DNA of 64,000 nucleotides from Candidatus Eiseniibacteriota bacterium (GTDB taxonomy: Bacteria; Eisenbacteria; RBG-16-71-46; CAIMUX01; WJJG01). The notes under the pieces are model-generated. The model had not been told where the DNA came from. It saw nothing but the letters and a program-made list of their open reading frames with translations, and did no database searches. The stretch covers positions 1-64,000 of the forward strand of contig JAGMBO010000005.1 in NCBI GenBank assembly GCA_023129715.1. The letters run 5' to 3'. Each line of letters starts with the position of its first letter. The first letter of the stretch is position 1. Positions 1 to 8,730 of this stretch are shown here, in pieces. Position numbers and translations under genes: made by a program.

Positions 1-36
1 GTCGGCTGAGTTTTGGCACACTACGCCGAGGCGCTA

Positions 37-3000
37 TCAGCGAACCAGAACGATGCGGCGGCTGACGCGGCGCCCGTCGGCATCCAAACGCAGGAAATAG
101 ACCCCACTCCCCACACGCGCTCCGCCTTCATCGGCCCCATCCCAGCGCAGGCTCTGCGGCCCGGCGGGCGTAGGGCCGCGCAGCAAGTCGCGAACCCGGC
201 GGCCACTGACATCGAAGAGCGCCAGGCGCGCCTCGCGCGCGGGCGCGCGCAGTCCGAAGCGGATCGTCAGTCCGGCCCCGCCGGCCAGCAGGGGCATCGG
301 GTTGGGCAATGGTGCAGCAAGAAAGAAGGTATGCCGTCCCGCCGCGGTGCGGATCGTGATCGTATGCGTCTCCCGCCGGGTCCCGTCTGGAAGCACGGCC
401 AGCAGCATGTACTCATAGAGCGTCCCCGAGGCCACTCCGACATCGAGGTAGCGCAACTCCCCATCCCCATGCACCGGCGCGTCCGGATTGCGCAGGGCAT
501 ACTCAGCCCCCGGGAGTTCGGGCATCCGGCGGTAGACATAGAAGTCGGATCCGAGTAGCGCCGGAGGCGGAGTCCAGCGGATATCGATTCCACCACCGGT
601 CTCGGCCACCGCGAAGGCGACGAGTTCGACCGGGGTGCCCTCGTAGCGCGCCCACAGCCCGCTTGGACGCCGAAAGGGGGGGCCGCCGCGATAGAGCTGA
701 CACTCGGTGCCCGCGGACCCAAACCGCAGCAGGCTGCCGGTCGGACCGGGGTAGCCTCCCGGGTTGGCCGTGCCGTCGGCGATCAGTAGACGTCCATCCT
801 CGTCGCAGATCAGCGCCCGCGGATCCTGGACGTACTCACACGAGGCGATCAGCTGCGGGGATGCATCCCCGGACAGGTGGTAGACGAGCCCACCGCCCAA
901 CCCCCGCTCGACGACCAGCAACTCCCCGCCGGGCCCCCACCCCCCACACCGCGGCGAGCGGAAGGGATCGCCCACCCAGAGGGTCATCACCGTTCCCGTG
1001 AGCGGATCGACACTGAAAACCCCACCGGTGAAGCCGCCCACCCCCGGCTTGGCGGCGCGATCGACGACGTAGAGCATCCCGCTGATTCGATCGAGGATCA
1101 GGTCGACCGGTTCCGCGAAACGCGCATCGGAGGCGACCAGGCGCCCCGATCCCGTCTCGAGGTCAACGCTGTAGATCGCCCCCGGTCCTCCGCTCTCGGA
1201 GCCGGAGATCAAATCCAGGGGATCGGCCTCCCGATCCAGGAGGTAACAGAGCGTGCTGTCCAGCAGGGCGAGGGCGACCGGCTCGACCAGGCTCGAATCC
1301 TGGAACAGGGCAACGACCGCGCCGGTGGCCGTACTGGCGCGAAAGAGGCCCCCCTCGCCGAGTCCCGGGCCGGGAGCGTCCGCGTCGAGCACCAGCAACT
1401 CGGTCGCGCTCCCCGGCAATTGCACCACGCCAACCGGAGAACTCAGCTGCTCACTCACGACGATCGGCACCGGCTCGCGCGTCGGCCCCTCAAGACGGAA
1501 AACCGCTCCGTGCGCGACGTCGTCCTCCAATGGATTGGCGCGTGCATCGGCGACGAGAAGCTCGCCTTCCCCCGTCGCCGAGGCGACGTAGTGGCGCAGC
1601 TCGGCTTCGGTCCCCGCGGCCATCGCCGCGGTCATCACCAGGCTCTGGACCCCCCAGGGCGACTCACCGGGGCTGCGCGGCGCAACCATCATGCGGTAAT
1701 CGATCGCAACCGAGTCGCCCGCGCCCAGGGGCCCCTGCCAGGTCAGTTCCGCCTCCGCCACCGCCAGGTCTCCAGCCGTCGCTTCCAGTTCCAGAACATC
1801 GAGGATCAGGATTTCGGAGAACTCGATCGTTGCGATCGCCGCGGGCTCGACGAGCGTGGAGCTGTTCTCGAGCACCAGCCGGCAGTCGAGCGTATCCCCG
1901 GCCGCAAAGCCACCCTCGCGGCCGTCGACCAGCCCCCAGCGGCGGATCCCGATGCGAGGCGCCGGGACCCGCACAATCGCCTGTAGGCGCGCGAGCGACG
2001 AATGCTGCACGGCACCGATCAGTTCGCCCGTCAGGCGATTGACCCGCAGGAGCGCCCCCGATCCCTCACCGCCCGACGGCTGAGCCGTCGAATCGACCAC
2101 CAGCAACTCATCCGTAGAGAGGGCCAGCATGCGGGTCGGTGTTCCGAAGTCGTCGGAGGTCAGGAGCACCTCGATCTCGCGCGTATCCGGGTCGATGCGC
2201 CGAATGCCCGTATCACCCCCGATGTGCCAGATCGGATCGGTGAAGTAGAGCCCTTCCCCCGCGACCCAGGCCAGTCCCTGGGGATCGGCGAGCGCATCAT
2301 TGGCCAGCGTATCGATCAGCGTCCCGGTCTCGCTGTCGAGGATGAAGAAAGCGCCGCTGTTCTGAACCGGATAACCTCCCGGGTTGGCCCGCACGTCGGC
2401 AACCCAGAGATCGCCATTCGGGGCCAGCGCCATGTCGACGGGGCGGCGGAAGGCCTCGGGGTTCGCCCAGACCTCCGGGTCGCCACCCTCCTCGGGCACA
2501 TAGAAGACCGCTCCGTGCCCGACGCCGCCCGGTGAGGGCACCTGGGAATCGAGCACCCAGTAGCCACCCTGCGGGTGGGCCAGCAGGCGCAGCGGCATCA
2601 CCAGGGGATCCCCCATCGCCAGGGTGGTCAGGCTGTCGGTCGTCAGATCCCAGAGCTTCAGGGCCGGCTGGGAAGGCTCCTCACCGGACGTGTCGACTTG
2701 CGTGGCGAGCACGGCGAGGCGCTCGTCCCCGACCACGAGGAGATCGACCGGATTGACCAGCTCGGGATGTGTTCGATAGGGGTACAGCGCTCCCTCGTCC
2801 CGATTGTAGAGGTAGAGCGCGCCCTGAGCTCCCATCTCGAAGGGATCGGCCTGCGTATCGAGCACGAGAATCTGATCGGGCGGGAGCGGCCCGCTGATCG
2901 TATCGCGCAGTGTGGCGGTCGAGGGATCCTCTCCCCCGATAATCTGTAAGGTGACCTCCGCGGTCGCCGGGCTCACCGCTAGAGAGTCGACCCGCAAGAG

Positions 3001-5601
3001 CACGCGCAGCGATTCGGGTGCGACAAAGGCGAGGTCGGCCGACCAATGCAGCGTGCCTGAGGAGACCTCGGCGCGCACATCGCCGCGGCTGGCCGTGGCC
3101 GAGATGAAACGCAACACCGACGAGTAGGTCAGCACGCCTCCGGCGCCGAGTCCCGGCGTCGGTACTTGGTTCTCGAGCACCGCCGCAACCTCGAGCGTGT
3201 CACCCGGCGCCAAGCGGCCCCCGTTGAGATCCTCCATCGCGAACTGCCGGCTGACGATCTCCGGGGGCTGATAGCGGGCGGCGCGGCGGGGGCGACCGAG
3301 ACGAAAATGGAAGCTCTGCATCTCGAGGTTCCACCGCCCTCCTTGCCGGTAGAGCCGCAGGAGTCCGCCGTGTCCCGGGTAATAGAGATTGCGCTGCACA
3401 TCGCAGATCACGAACTCATCGTTGCCCCAGGGAACGATCCCGGCCGGTTCGATGAGCAACGTGTCCTGCGGCGAGGAGGCAAGACGCGTGAAGCTGAACA
3501 CCCCGGACCCGAGGCGTACGAGCTGGATAACCGACGGCAGGCTCTCCACGATATCGGTCACGAAGATGCGCCCCCGCGAGTCGACACAGAGACTGTAGGG
3601 ATCGTCCATCAGCCCGGTGGCGCTCAGGCTCTGGACAATCGCGCCGTGGCGATCGAGCTCGATGATGCTGCCCCAGCGCGGCGCGGCCGGCGCTGACTGG
3701 TAGTCGGCCACCAGGTAGTGGCCCCCCACGTCGGGATGGACATCGACCGGATCGCCCATGACAGCAAGATCACCGGCCGCGAAGAACGTCGTCAGCTCGC
3801 CGGTCTGCAGGTCGAGGCGATAGATCGCCCCCGCGGTTGCGTCGGGATAGGTGCCCTTGGGGTCGGCGATCAGCAGGGCCCCGTCGTGGGCCATGCAGAG
3901 GCCGCTCGGATCGCTCAACGGCGATCCCTCGTAGAGCACGCTGAGCGAGCGGTCGACCGGATCGATGGCGACCACCTTCGGCCGGTCCGGATCGCTGTCA
4001 AGCACGTAGACCCAGCCGTCGGGCCCGATCGTCACGTCGACCGGCGCGGGCAGCAGCCCGGTGCGATCGGCGGCCCACTGCTCGGGTTGATACCCGGTTG
4101 CATCGAGGGTGAAGAGCTGCGGGGCCGGATAGACCCTGTAGGGATCGGCGAAGATCACCAGGCCCGGTTCGAGACCCGCCGCGATGTCATAGCGGAGCGT
4201 GTCCCGGCGCGCCAAGGCCTCACCGGTCAGCTCAATCGCTACCGCGACTTCGCTGCCGGCAGTGAGTGCTTCAGGTACCCGCACATCGACCGTAACCCGC
4301 AAGCTCTCCTGCGCGGCCAGCGATCCCTCCCAGGCGAAGCGGTTGGCGCCGACATCATAGGAAAGCGCGCCGCTCGCGGCACTGGCGGTTCCGAAGAGGC
4401 AGTCTAGGGAATCGAATGCCACCGCCAGGCGCAGATCCGCCGCGTTCGCGCCCCCGCCGTTGATCAGATCGGCGACCAGCGTGCCCCGCGCACCGGGCAG
4501 CAGATAGGTTTCGGGAAGACCGGTCAGGGTGACGCGGCTCGCGTCGAGATCGGGCCCGGCGTAGAGTCCGCCCGAGCGCAGGTCGGTGAAACGGGAATCA
4601 GTGAGAACATCGATGAGATCCCCACTGGCGAGATCGATCCGCACGACAACGCCCTGCGCATTGGCATAGCCGTCGGGGTTGGCCGTCCGGTCGACCACGG
4701 CGAGTTGGTCCCCGGGCAGGACGACCAGATCCACCGGATCCCGCAAGACCGCCGCACCAAGCGTATCGATGATCGTCAGACTGCTCAGCGAGATCACGTA
4801 GATCGCCCCGCGGGCATCCGGATAGGCCGGCAGAATCGCCCGCGCATCGAGCAGCAGAATCGTCTCCGCGTCACGCAGGGCCACCGCCACCGCACGATCC
4901 GCAAAGCTGAGCGAGAGGAGCGGCTCGGTCTCGTGGGTCTCGGGATCGACACGGAAGAGCGCCCCGGTACCCGGCGCGCCCGAACTCATCCGCCCCCAGG
5001 CATCCATGACCAGGATCGTGCCCGCCGCCTCGGCGACCAGATCTCCCGGCGCCACAAAGAGGGAATCGCTGGCGATCAGACCAATCGCCTCGGTGGCCGG
5101 ATCGAGTGAGAAGAGCGCCCCCTGATACCCCTCGCCGAGTGGATCGGCACTCCGATCCAGCATGAGGATCTCTCCCGCCGCGCCGCGCGCGAGCGAGACG
5201 ATCTCGGAAAAGAAGGGATGGACGATGCTACGCGACGCCGCGCCCAGGGAATCGTAGGCATCGGCCATCCAGACCCGGGGACCATCACCGACATAGAGCG
5301 TCTTCTCCGAGCCCCAGGTGATCCCTGAGAGGCCGCTGATCCCGGCAAGGTAGCGAACAGGACGCACGCCCGCACTCACGGGATCCGCAGCCACCAGGGC
5401 CCCGGCGGCCGCCCCCGCGGGCCAGCCGCGGTCGACGAGGATCAGCTCGCCGAACTGGGGCGGATCGACCGCCCCGGCGGAGCCCACGGCAATCAACGCC
5501 GCCAGGAGCAGGCCGGCAACCCGGATCCACGGCGCCGACGCGAAACCCAGGCCGGCGATCCCGGTCATCCTGCGGGCTTCTGCATCGCGTGCCCCTACCA
5601 C
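37..5601 (-). CDS. Giant secreted beta-propeller/NHL-like protein with FlgD-like C-terminal domain
   Basis: A protein of about 1854 residues. After a signal peptide (hydrophobic run AGLLLAALIAVGSAG), it has many modules built on the pattern 'lVlDa.adP.g..GalfrvdP.tg....l', which resemble NHL or SMP-30 propeller blades. Between them lie CARDB/DUF11-like beta segments with 'gDtl....vlEN' motifs. The last 80 or so residues form a FlgD-like Ig domain (LFDVSGRRVRDL, then GVYFLRLDADG), the usual tail of surface proteins in FCB-group bacteria. I chose the GTG at 5601 because GGAGGAG lies 8 nt upstream; an ATG at 5568 and one at 5658 are also open. Probably exported and cell-surface or extracellular. 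The specific function is unknown. Confidence 0.8.
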   Translation of the reverse strand: MVGARDAEARRMTGIAGLGFASAPWIRVAGLLLAALIAVGSAGAVDPPQFGELILVDRGWPAGAAAGALVAADPVSAGVRPVRYLAGISGLSGITWGSEKTLYVGDGPRVWMADAYDSLGAASRSIVHPFFSEIVSLARGAAGEILMLDRSADPLGEGYQGALFSLDPATEAIGLIASDSLFVAPGDLVAEAAGTILVMDAWGRMSSGAPGTGALFRVDPETHETEPLLSLSFADRAVAVALRDAETILLLDARAILPAYPDARGAIYVISLSSLTIIDTLGAAVLRDPVDLVVLPGDQLAVVDRTANPDGYANAQGVVVRIDLASGDLIDVLTDSRFTDLRSGGLYAGPDLDASRVTLTGLPETYLLPGARGTLVADLINGGGANAADLRLAVAFDSLDCLFGTASAASGALSYDVGANRFAWEGSLAAQESLRVTVDVRVPEALTAGSEVAVAIELTGEALARRDTLRYDIAAGLEPGLVIFADPYRVYPAPQLFTLDATGYQPEQWAADRTGLLPAPVDVTIGPDGWVYVLDSDPDRPKVVAIDPVDRSLSVLYEGSPLSDPSGLCMAHDGALLIADPKGTYPDATAGAIYRLDLQTGELTTFFAAGDLAVMGDPVDVHPDVGGHYLVADYQSAPAAPRWGSIIELDRHGAIVQSLSATGLMDDPYSLCVDSRGRIFVTDIVESLPSVIQLVRLGSGVFSFTRLASSPQDTLLIEPAGIVPWGNDEFVICDVQRNLYYPGHGGLLRLYRQGGRWNLEMQSFHFRLGRPRRAARYQPPEIVSRQFAMEDLNGGRLAPGDTLEVAAVLENQVPTPGLGAGGVLTYSSVLRFISATASRGDVRAEVSSGTLHWSADLAFVAPESLRVLLRVDSLAVSPATAEVTLQIIGGEDPSTATLRDTISGPLPPDQILVLDTQADPFEMGAQGALYLYNRDEGALYPYRTHPELVNPVDLLVVGDERLAVLATQVDTSGEEPSQPALKLWDLTTDSLTTLAMGDPLVMPLRLLAHPQGGYWVLDSQVPSPGGVGHGAVFYVPEEGGDPEVWANPEAFRRPVDMALAPNGDLWVADVRANPGGYPVQNSGAFFILDSETGTLIDTLANDALADPQGLAWVAGEGLYFTDPIWHIGGDTGIRRIDPDTREIEVLLTSDDFGTPTRMLALSTDELLVVDSTAQPSGGEGSGALLRVNRLTGELIGAVQHSSLARLQAIVRVPAPRIGIRRWGLVDGREGGFAAGDTLDCRLVLENSSTLVEPAAIATIEFSEILILDVLELEATAGDLAVAEAELTWQGPLGAGDSVAIDYRMMVAPRSPGESPWGVQSLVMTAAMAAGTEAELRHYVASATGEGELLVADARANPLEDDVAHGAVFRLEGPTREPVPIVVSEQLSSPVGVVQLPGSATELLVLDADAPGPGLGEGGLFRASTATGAVVALFQDSSLVEPVALALLDSTLCYLLDREADPLDLISGSESGGPGAIYSVDLETGSGRLVASDARFAEPVDLILDRISGMLYVVDRAAKPGVGGFTGGVFSVDPLTGTVMTLWVGDPFRSPRCGGWGPGGELLVVERGLGGGLVYHLSGDASPQLIASCEYVQDPRALICDEDGRLLIADGTANPGGYPGPTGSLLRFGSAGTECQLYRGGPPFRRPSGLWARYEGTPVELVAFAVAETGGGIDIRWTPPPALLGSDFYVYRRMPELPGAEYALRNPDAPVHGDGELRYLDVGVASGTLYEYMLLAVLPDGTRRETHTITIRTAAGRHTFFLAAPLPNPMPLLAGGAGLTIRFGLRAPAREARLALFDVSGRRVRDLLRGPTPAGPQSLRWDGADEGGARVGSGVYFLRLDADGRRVSRRIVLVR

Positions 5602-5718
5602 CGCAGCTTCTCCTCCCGCCCCGGACGCCCCCGCCCGGAGCGGCTCCCGCCCGCGCATGCGGGAAGGACCCCGATCATGATTGGGCGGCTCGGGCGGTGA
5701 GTCAAGATTGCCCCTCCC

Positions 5719-7083
5719 TCAGATCCACTGCAGGAGCAGGGTCGTCGCGCCCAGGTAGATGGTCAGCCCCACGATGTCGTTGGTCGTCGTCACGAAGGGG
5801 CCGGTGGCCAGCGCCGGATCGGCGCCGAGCCGCTTGAAGACCAACGGCACCGCCGAGCCGACGATCGCCGCAAACGTCATCGCGACCGCCAGGGAGAAGC
5901 CGACGACCGCCGCCAGCTTGATGCGGCCCAGCCAGAGGGTCACGATCAGCCAGAGCACGGCCGCGAGAATCAGCGCATTGAGGGCCCCGACGGCGATCTC
6001 CTTGACCAGGCGAGCTCGCGAGGTGGGCTCGGCGATCTCGCCGGTCGCCAGTCCGCGCACGATCGTCGCCGAGGACTGGATCCCGACATTGCCGCCCATC
6101 GCCATGATCACCGGAACGAAGAAGGAGATCTGCAAGGCCTCGCGGAACTCGAAACCGGTGACAAAGCGGCTCATCACCCATGCCGAGAGCGCGCCCCCGG
6201 CAAGACCGAGCAGCAGCCAGGGAAGCCGGTTGCGCGAGACGGAGAGCACCGAGTCGCGCGGCGACTCCTCCTGCAGGGCGCCCGAGAGGCGCACGAAGTC
6301 CTCCGAAGCCTCCTCCTCATAGACATCGAGGATGTCATCCAGGGTGATCTGTCCGAGCAGCCGTCCAACGTCGTCGACGACCGGCACGACGACGAGATCG
6401 TACTTGCGGACGAGCTCGGCAACCTCTTCCTGATCCAGAGAGGCCGGTACTGAGAGGAATTCGCGATCAGCGATCTCACCGACGAGCCGGTCCGGTTCGT
6501 TGAGCAGCATGCTGCGCAGTGAGAGGGTCCCGGTGAGCCGCCCGCCGCGGTCGACGACGAAGACCTGGGGCACATCGCGTTGGGTCTCTCCGGCTTGACG
6601 CAGGCGCTCGATCGCCTGGGAGAGGCGCTCGCCTTCGGGAACCGCCACGACCTCGACGGCCATGATGCCGCCGGCGGTGTCCTCGGGATAGGCCAGCAGC
6701 CGCCGGACGCGCCGGGACTCGGCCGGATCGATCTCGGTGAGGACGCACTCGGCGACATCATCGGCGAGATCCTGAACGAGATCGGTGGCATCGTCGGAGT
6801 CGAGATCCTCGACCAGATCGACGATCTGCGAGGCTTTGAGCACACTCAGGAGTCGTTCGCGGGCGCCTTCCTCCATCTCGGCGATCGCGCGGGATTGATT
6901 CTGCGTCCCGATCAGGCCGAAGACATAGGTGCAATCGTCGTCCTCCAGATTCTCGAGGACGTCGGCCAGGTCGGCGGGGTGCAGTTCGGCGAGCAGACCC
7001 CGCAGGAGTTGCTCGTTGCGCGTCGCGAGCAGCGCCCGCAGGTCGTCATGGAATTCGTCGCTGGGGGGACGCCAGAAATCCAT
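5719..7083 (-). CDS. mgtE: Magnesium transporter MgtE
   Basis: A 454-residue protein with MgtE architecture: an N-terminal helical superhelical domain (about 1-130, with the typical 'LHPADLADVLENL' repeat), a pair of CBS domains (about 135-255), and about five transmembrane helices from residue 285 to the end. In the family the cytoplasmic N and CBS domains sense Mg2+ and gate the dimeric pore. The frame ends in TGA right after the last helix, which shows that TGA is a normal stop codon in this genome. It starts 23 nt downstream of the cytochrome/UshA-like gene and may share its transcript. Confidence 0.95.
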   Translation of the reverse strand: MDFWRPPSDEFHDDLRALLATRNEQLLRGLLAELHPADLADVLENLEDDDCTYVFGLIGTQNQSRAIAEMEEGARERLLSVLKASQIVDLVEDLDSDDATDLVQDLADDVAECVLTEIDPAESRRVRRLLAYPEDTAGGIMAVEVVAVPEGERLSQAIERLRQAGETQRDVPQVFVVDRGGRLTGTLSLRSMLLNEPDRLVGEIADREFLSVPASLDQEEVAELVRKYDLVVVPVVDDVGRLLGQITLDDILDVYEEEASEDFVRLSGALQEESPRDSVLSVSRNRLPWLLLGLAGGALSAWVMSRFVTGFEFREALQISFFVPVIMAMGGNVGIQSSATIVRGLATGEIAEPTSRARLVKEIAVGALNALILAAVLWLIVTLWLGRIKLAAVVGFSLAVAMTFAAIVGSAVPLVFKRLGADPALATGPFVTTTNDIVGLTIYLGATTLLLQWI

Positions 7084-7106
7084 ATCGGCCCATCCCTTCT
7101 AGAACC

Positions 7107-8489
7107 CTACGGCGCCGGCGCCGTGTGCCGCACCGCCGCCAACGCCTCGGCGTAACCCCAGGCGGGGCTCCACTCCGAGGTGTGGCACCGGCGGCAGAGC
7201 GCCTCGGTGATTCGCGGCGCGTCGCCACCGCGGACATGGCGGGTCCCGACGCCGTGACACGCCTCGCACTGCACACCGGCCAGCGCGCCACCGCCGCGCC
7301 CGGGGTGATAGCCCCCGGGGCGTCCATAGCCGGTCACATGACACCGCACACAGGCGGGATCGCCGCCGCGGCCCTCGTCCCTCAGCGTGGTCAGCGCGTG
7401 GGCATGGGCCGTCGCCGACCACTGCTCGCTCTCGGCAACATGACACCGCCGGCAAACGGATTGGCCCAGATAGTGGTCCTGACTCGAGACGGGGGCGCGG
7501 GTCGTGGACGAGCGCAGTACCCCTCGGGCCGCCCGTTCGGCCTCTCCGACCTGGGCAACAACGAGGGAATCCTCCGGCAACGCGACATCGAGTACGATCT
7601 GGCGCCCGCCCCAATCGAGGATCTCCCCGTCCGGGGAAACGATCAAGCGCGTCGCCGAGAAGGACTGCCCATGGGAACCGCTCCGGTTCAGGATCACCTC
7701 GCCCACCGGCATCGCATAGGTCGTCGGAATCGGGCGGTAGCCGCTCAGAACGACGTCGATGCCCTCCACCTGCCTGGCGATCCGAAACCCCTCCTCGTTG
7801 CCGACACACGCCATCACGACAACGATCTCGGCCGAATCCCGGATCGTGGGAAGCACCTCGGCGATCGCCGCCAGGGGATCCTGGTAGGTGTAGGGAATGC
7901 CCCCGGGCATCTGGATCGCACCGAACGCCGACTCACCGAGAACCCCGATCAGACCGACGCGGAGGCCGGCCCGCTCGACGATCAGACTGCGCGGGGCAAT
8001 CGGCCGCTGCTCCCCGTCGATGAGCTGGGTGAGATTCGCATTCACCAGGGGAAGCGCGTGACCCGCCAGCAGCGCCTGGAACTCCTCCCAATGCGCCAGC
8101 TCACGCGGTCCCGGCGTCATCGCCGCCACGCCCTCGCGCTCGAGACGCTCGATGAGCAGTTCGTTGACCGGCCCCCACCGGCGCGGCGCCACCTCAATCA
8201 GATCCCCAAGGTCGAGGATCAACAAGGGGAATGCTCCCACCCGCAACGAATCGACCATCCTGGCCCGCCGGGCCAGACCGCCCTTGCGCTGGTTGCTTCA
8301 CCCGACCGCGCGGAGCTTGCCATCGAGCGAACCGCTCGCCAGGATCAAGAGCGCCGCATTGGCCGGCCGTCGCCCGGCCTCTCCGAGCATCGGAGCACGG
8401 CAGCCGGGCAGGCCCATGGCCAGCAGCGGCAGGCCGAAAGCGATCGCCGCCAAGGCGGCGGTGTAGCGTCTAGCCCTCGATCTCGCCAT
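7107..8489 (-). CDS. UshA-like lipoprotein with tetraheme cytochrome tail; in-frame TGA, probable selenoprotein
   Basis: One reading frame runs from an ATG at 8489 (GAGAGGCGGG upstream) to 7107, crossed once by TGA at 8298-8300 (codon 64), giving 460 residues if read through. It begins with a lipoprotein signal (GLPGC, Cys30). Next is 'LASGSLDGKLRAVG-TGA-SNQRKGGLARRA', which aligns with the 'EPCGC....GGLARRA' start of UshA-like 5'-nucleotidase relatives and puts TGA at the second Cys. The metallophosphoesterase ligands are mostly lost: the NDLHG motif is SGSLDG, the GNHE motif is GPRE, and only LGDL remains. The last 110 or so residues carry four CXXCH heme-c motifs, as in cytochrome c554-like domains. 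A hairpin lies 21 nt after TGA. Conventional calling would report only residues after Met78. Likely a periplasm-facing redox lipoprotein; substrate unknown. Confidence 0.72.
8260..8276 (-). promoter_or_regulatory. SECIS-like hairpin after the in-frame TGA
   Basis: In the mRNA, 21 nt after the UGA, the sequence CUGGCCC-GGC-GGGCCAG forms a perfect 7-bp stem with a 3-nt loop starting GG. Bacterial SECIS elements sit directly downstream of the UGA inside the coding region. Their apical loop lies about 16-37 nt away and has a G among its first two bases; this loop starts at +29. In DNA this rich in G+C such a stem can arise by chance, so it is supportive, not decisive. Confidence 0.45.
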
Positions 8490-8616
8490 GCTCGTCCCGC
8501 CTCTCGCTGTGCGTGACCCGAGGCCGGCCCGCCAGCCGGCTGGGCAGCCCGGCGCTTGCGCACCAGCCCCGGCGCCGACGGCCCCGCCAGGACCCGGAGT
8601 CATGCTCCCACTCCAT

Positions 8617-8622
8617 ATTATA
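8617..8622 (-). promoter_or_regulatory. Perfect TATAAT -10 element upstream of the UshA-like cytochrome gene
   Basis: The minus strand reads TATAAT inside an AT-rich island (CTATAATATGG), which stands out in DNA this rich in G+C. It lies about 130 nt before the ATG at 8489. No good -35 is found 17 nt upstream (AGCTTG), which suggests a regulated promoter dependent on an activator bound at the palindrome just upstream. This is inference from sequence only. Confidence 0.5.
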
Positions 8623-8644
8623 GTCTACCATCCTAGCCTCAAGC

Positions 8645-8666
8645 TTGCGGATTGGGCAATCGGCAA
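8645..8666. promoter_or_regulatory. Imperfect 22-bp palindrome, candidate operator
   Basis: TTGCnGATTG-2-CAATCnGCAA reads the same on both strands except for one mismatched pair per arm. It sits about 35-56 bases upstream of the start point predicted from the TATAAT at 8617-8622, where an activator would bind. A second perfect inverted repeat, ATGCGA-t-TCGCAT, lies at 8673-8685. The binding protein is unknown. Confidence 0.35.
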
Positions 8667-8730
8667 GGCCCCATGCGATTCGCATCAACATGCCTGCGCC
8701 CTACCGCACGGCATCCATCTCATCAAGGCC

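Noticed and set aside
7107-8258. Cytochrome gene starting at Met 8258
   Set aside because: This start would drop the signal peptide and the conserved 'SNQRKGGLARRA' segment. Periplasmic heme proteins need export, and the upstream frame supplies a lipobox and ribosome site.
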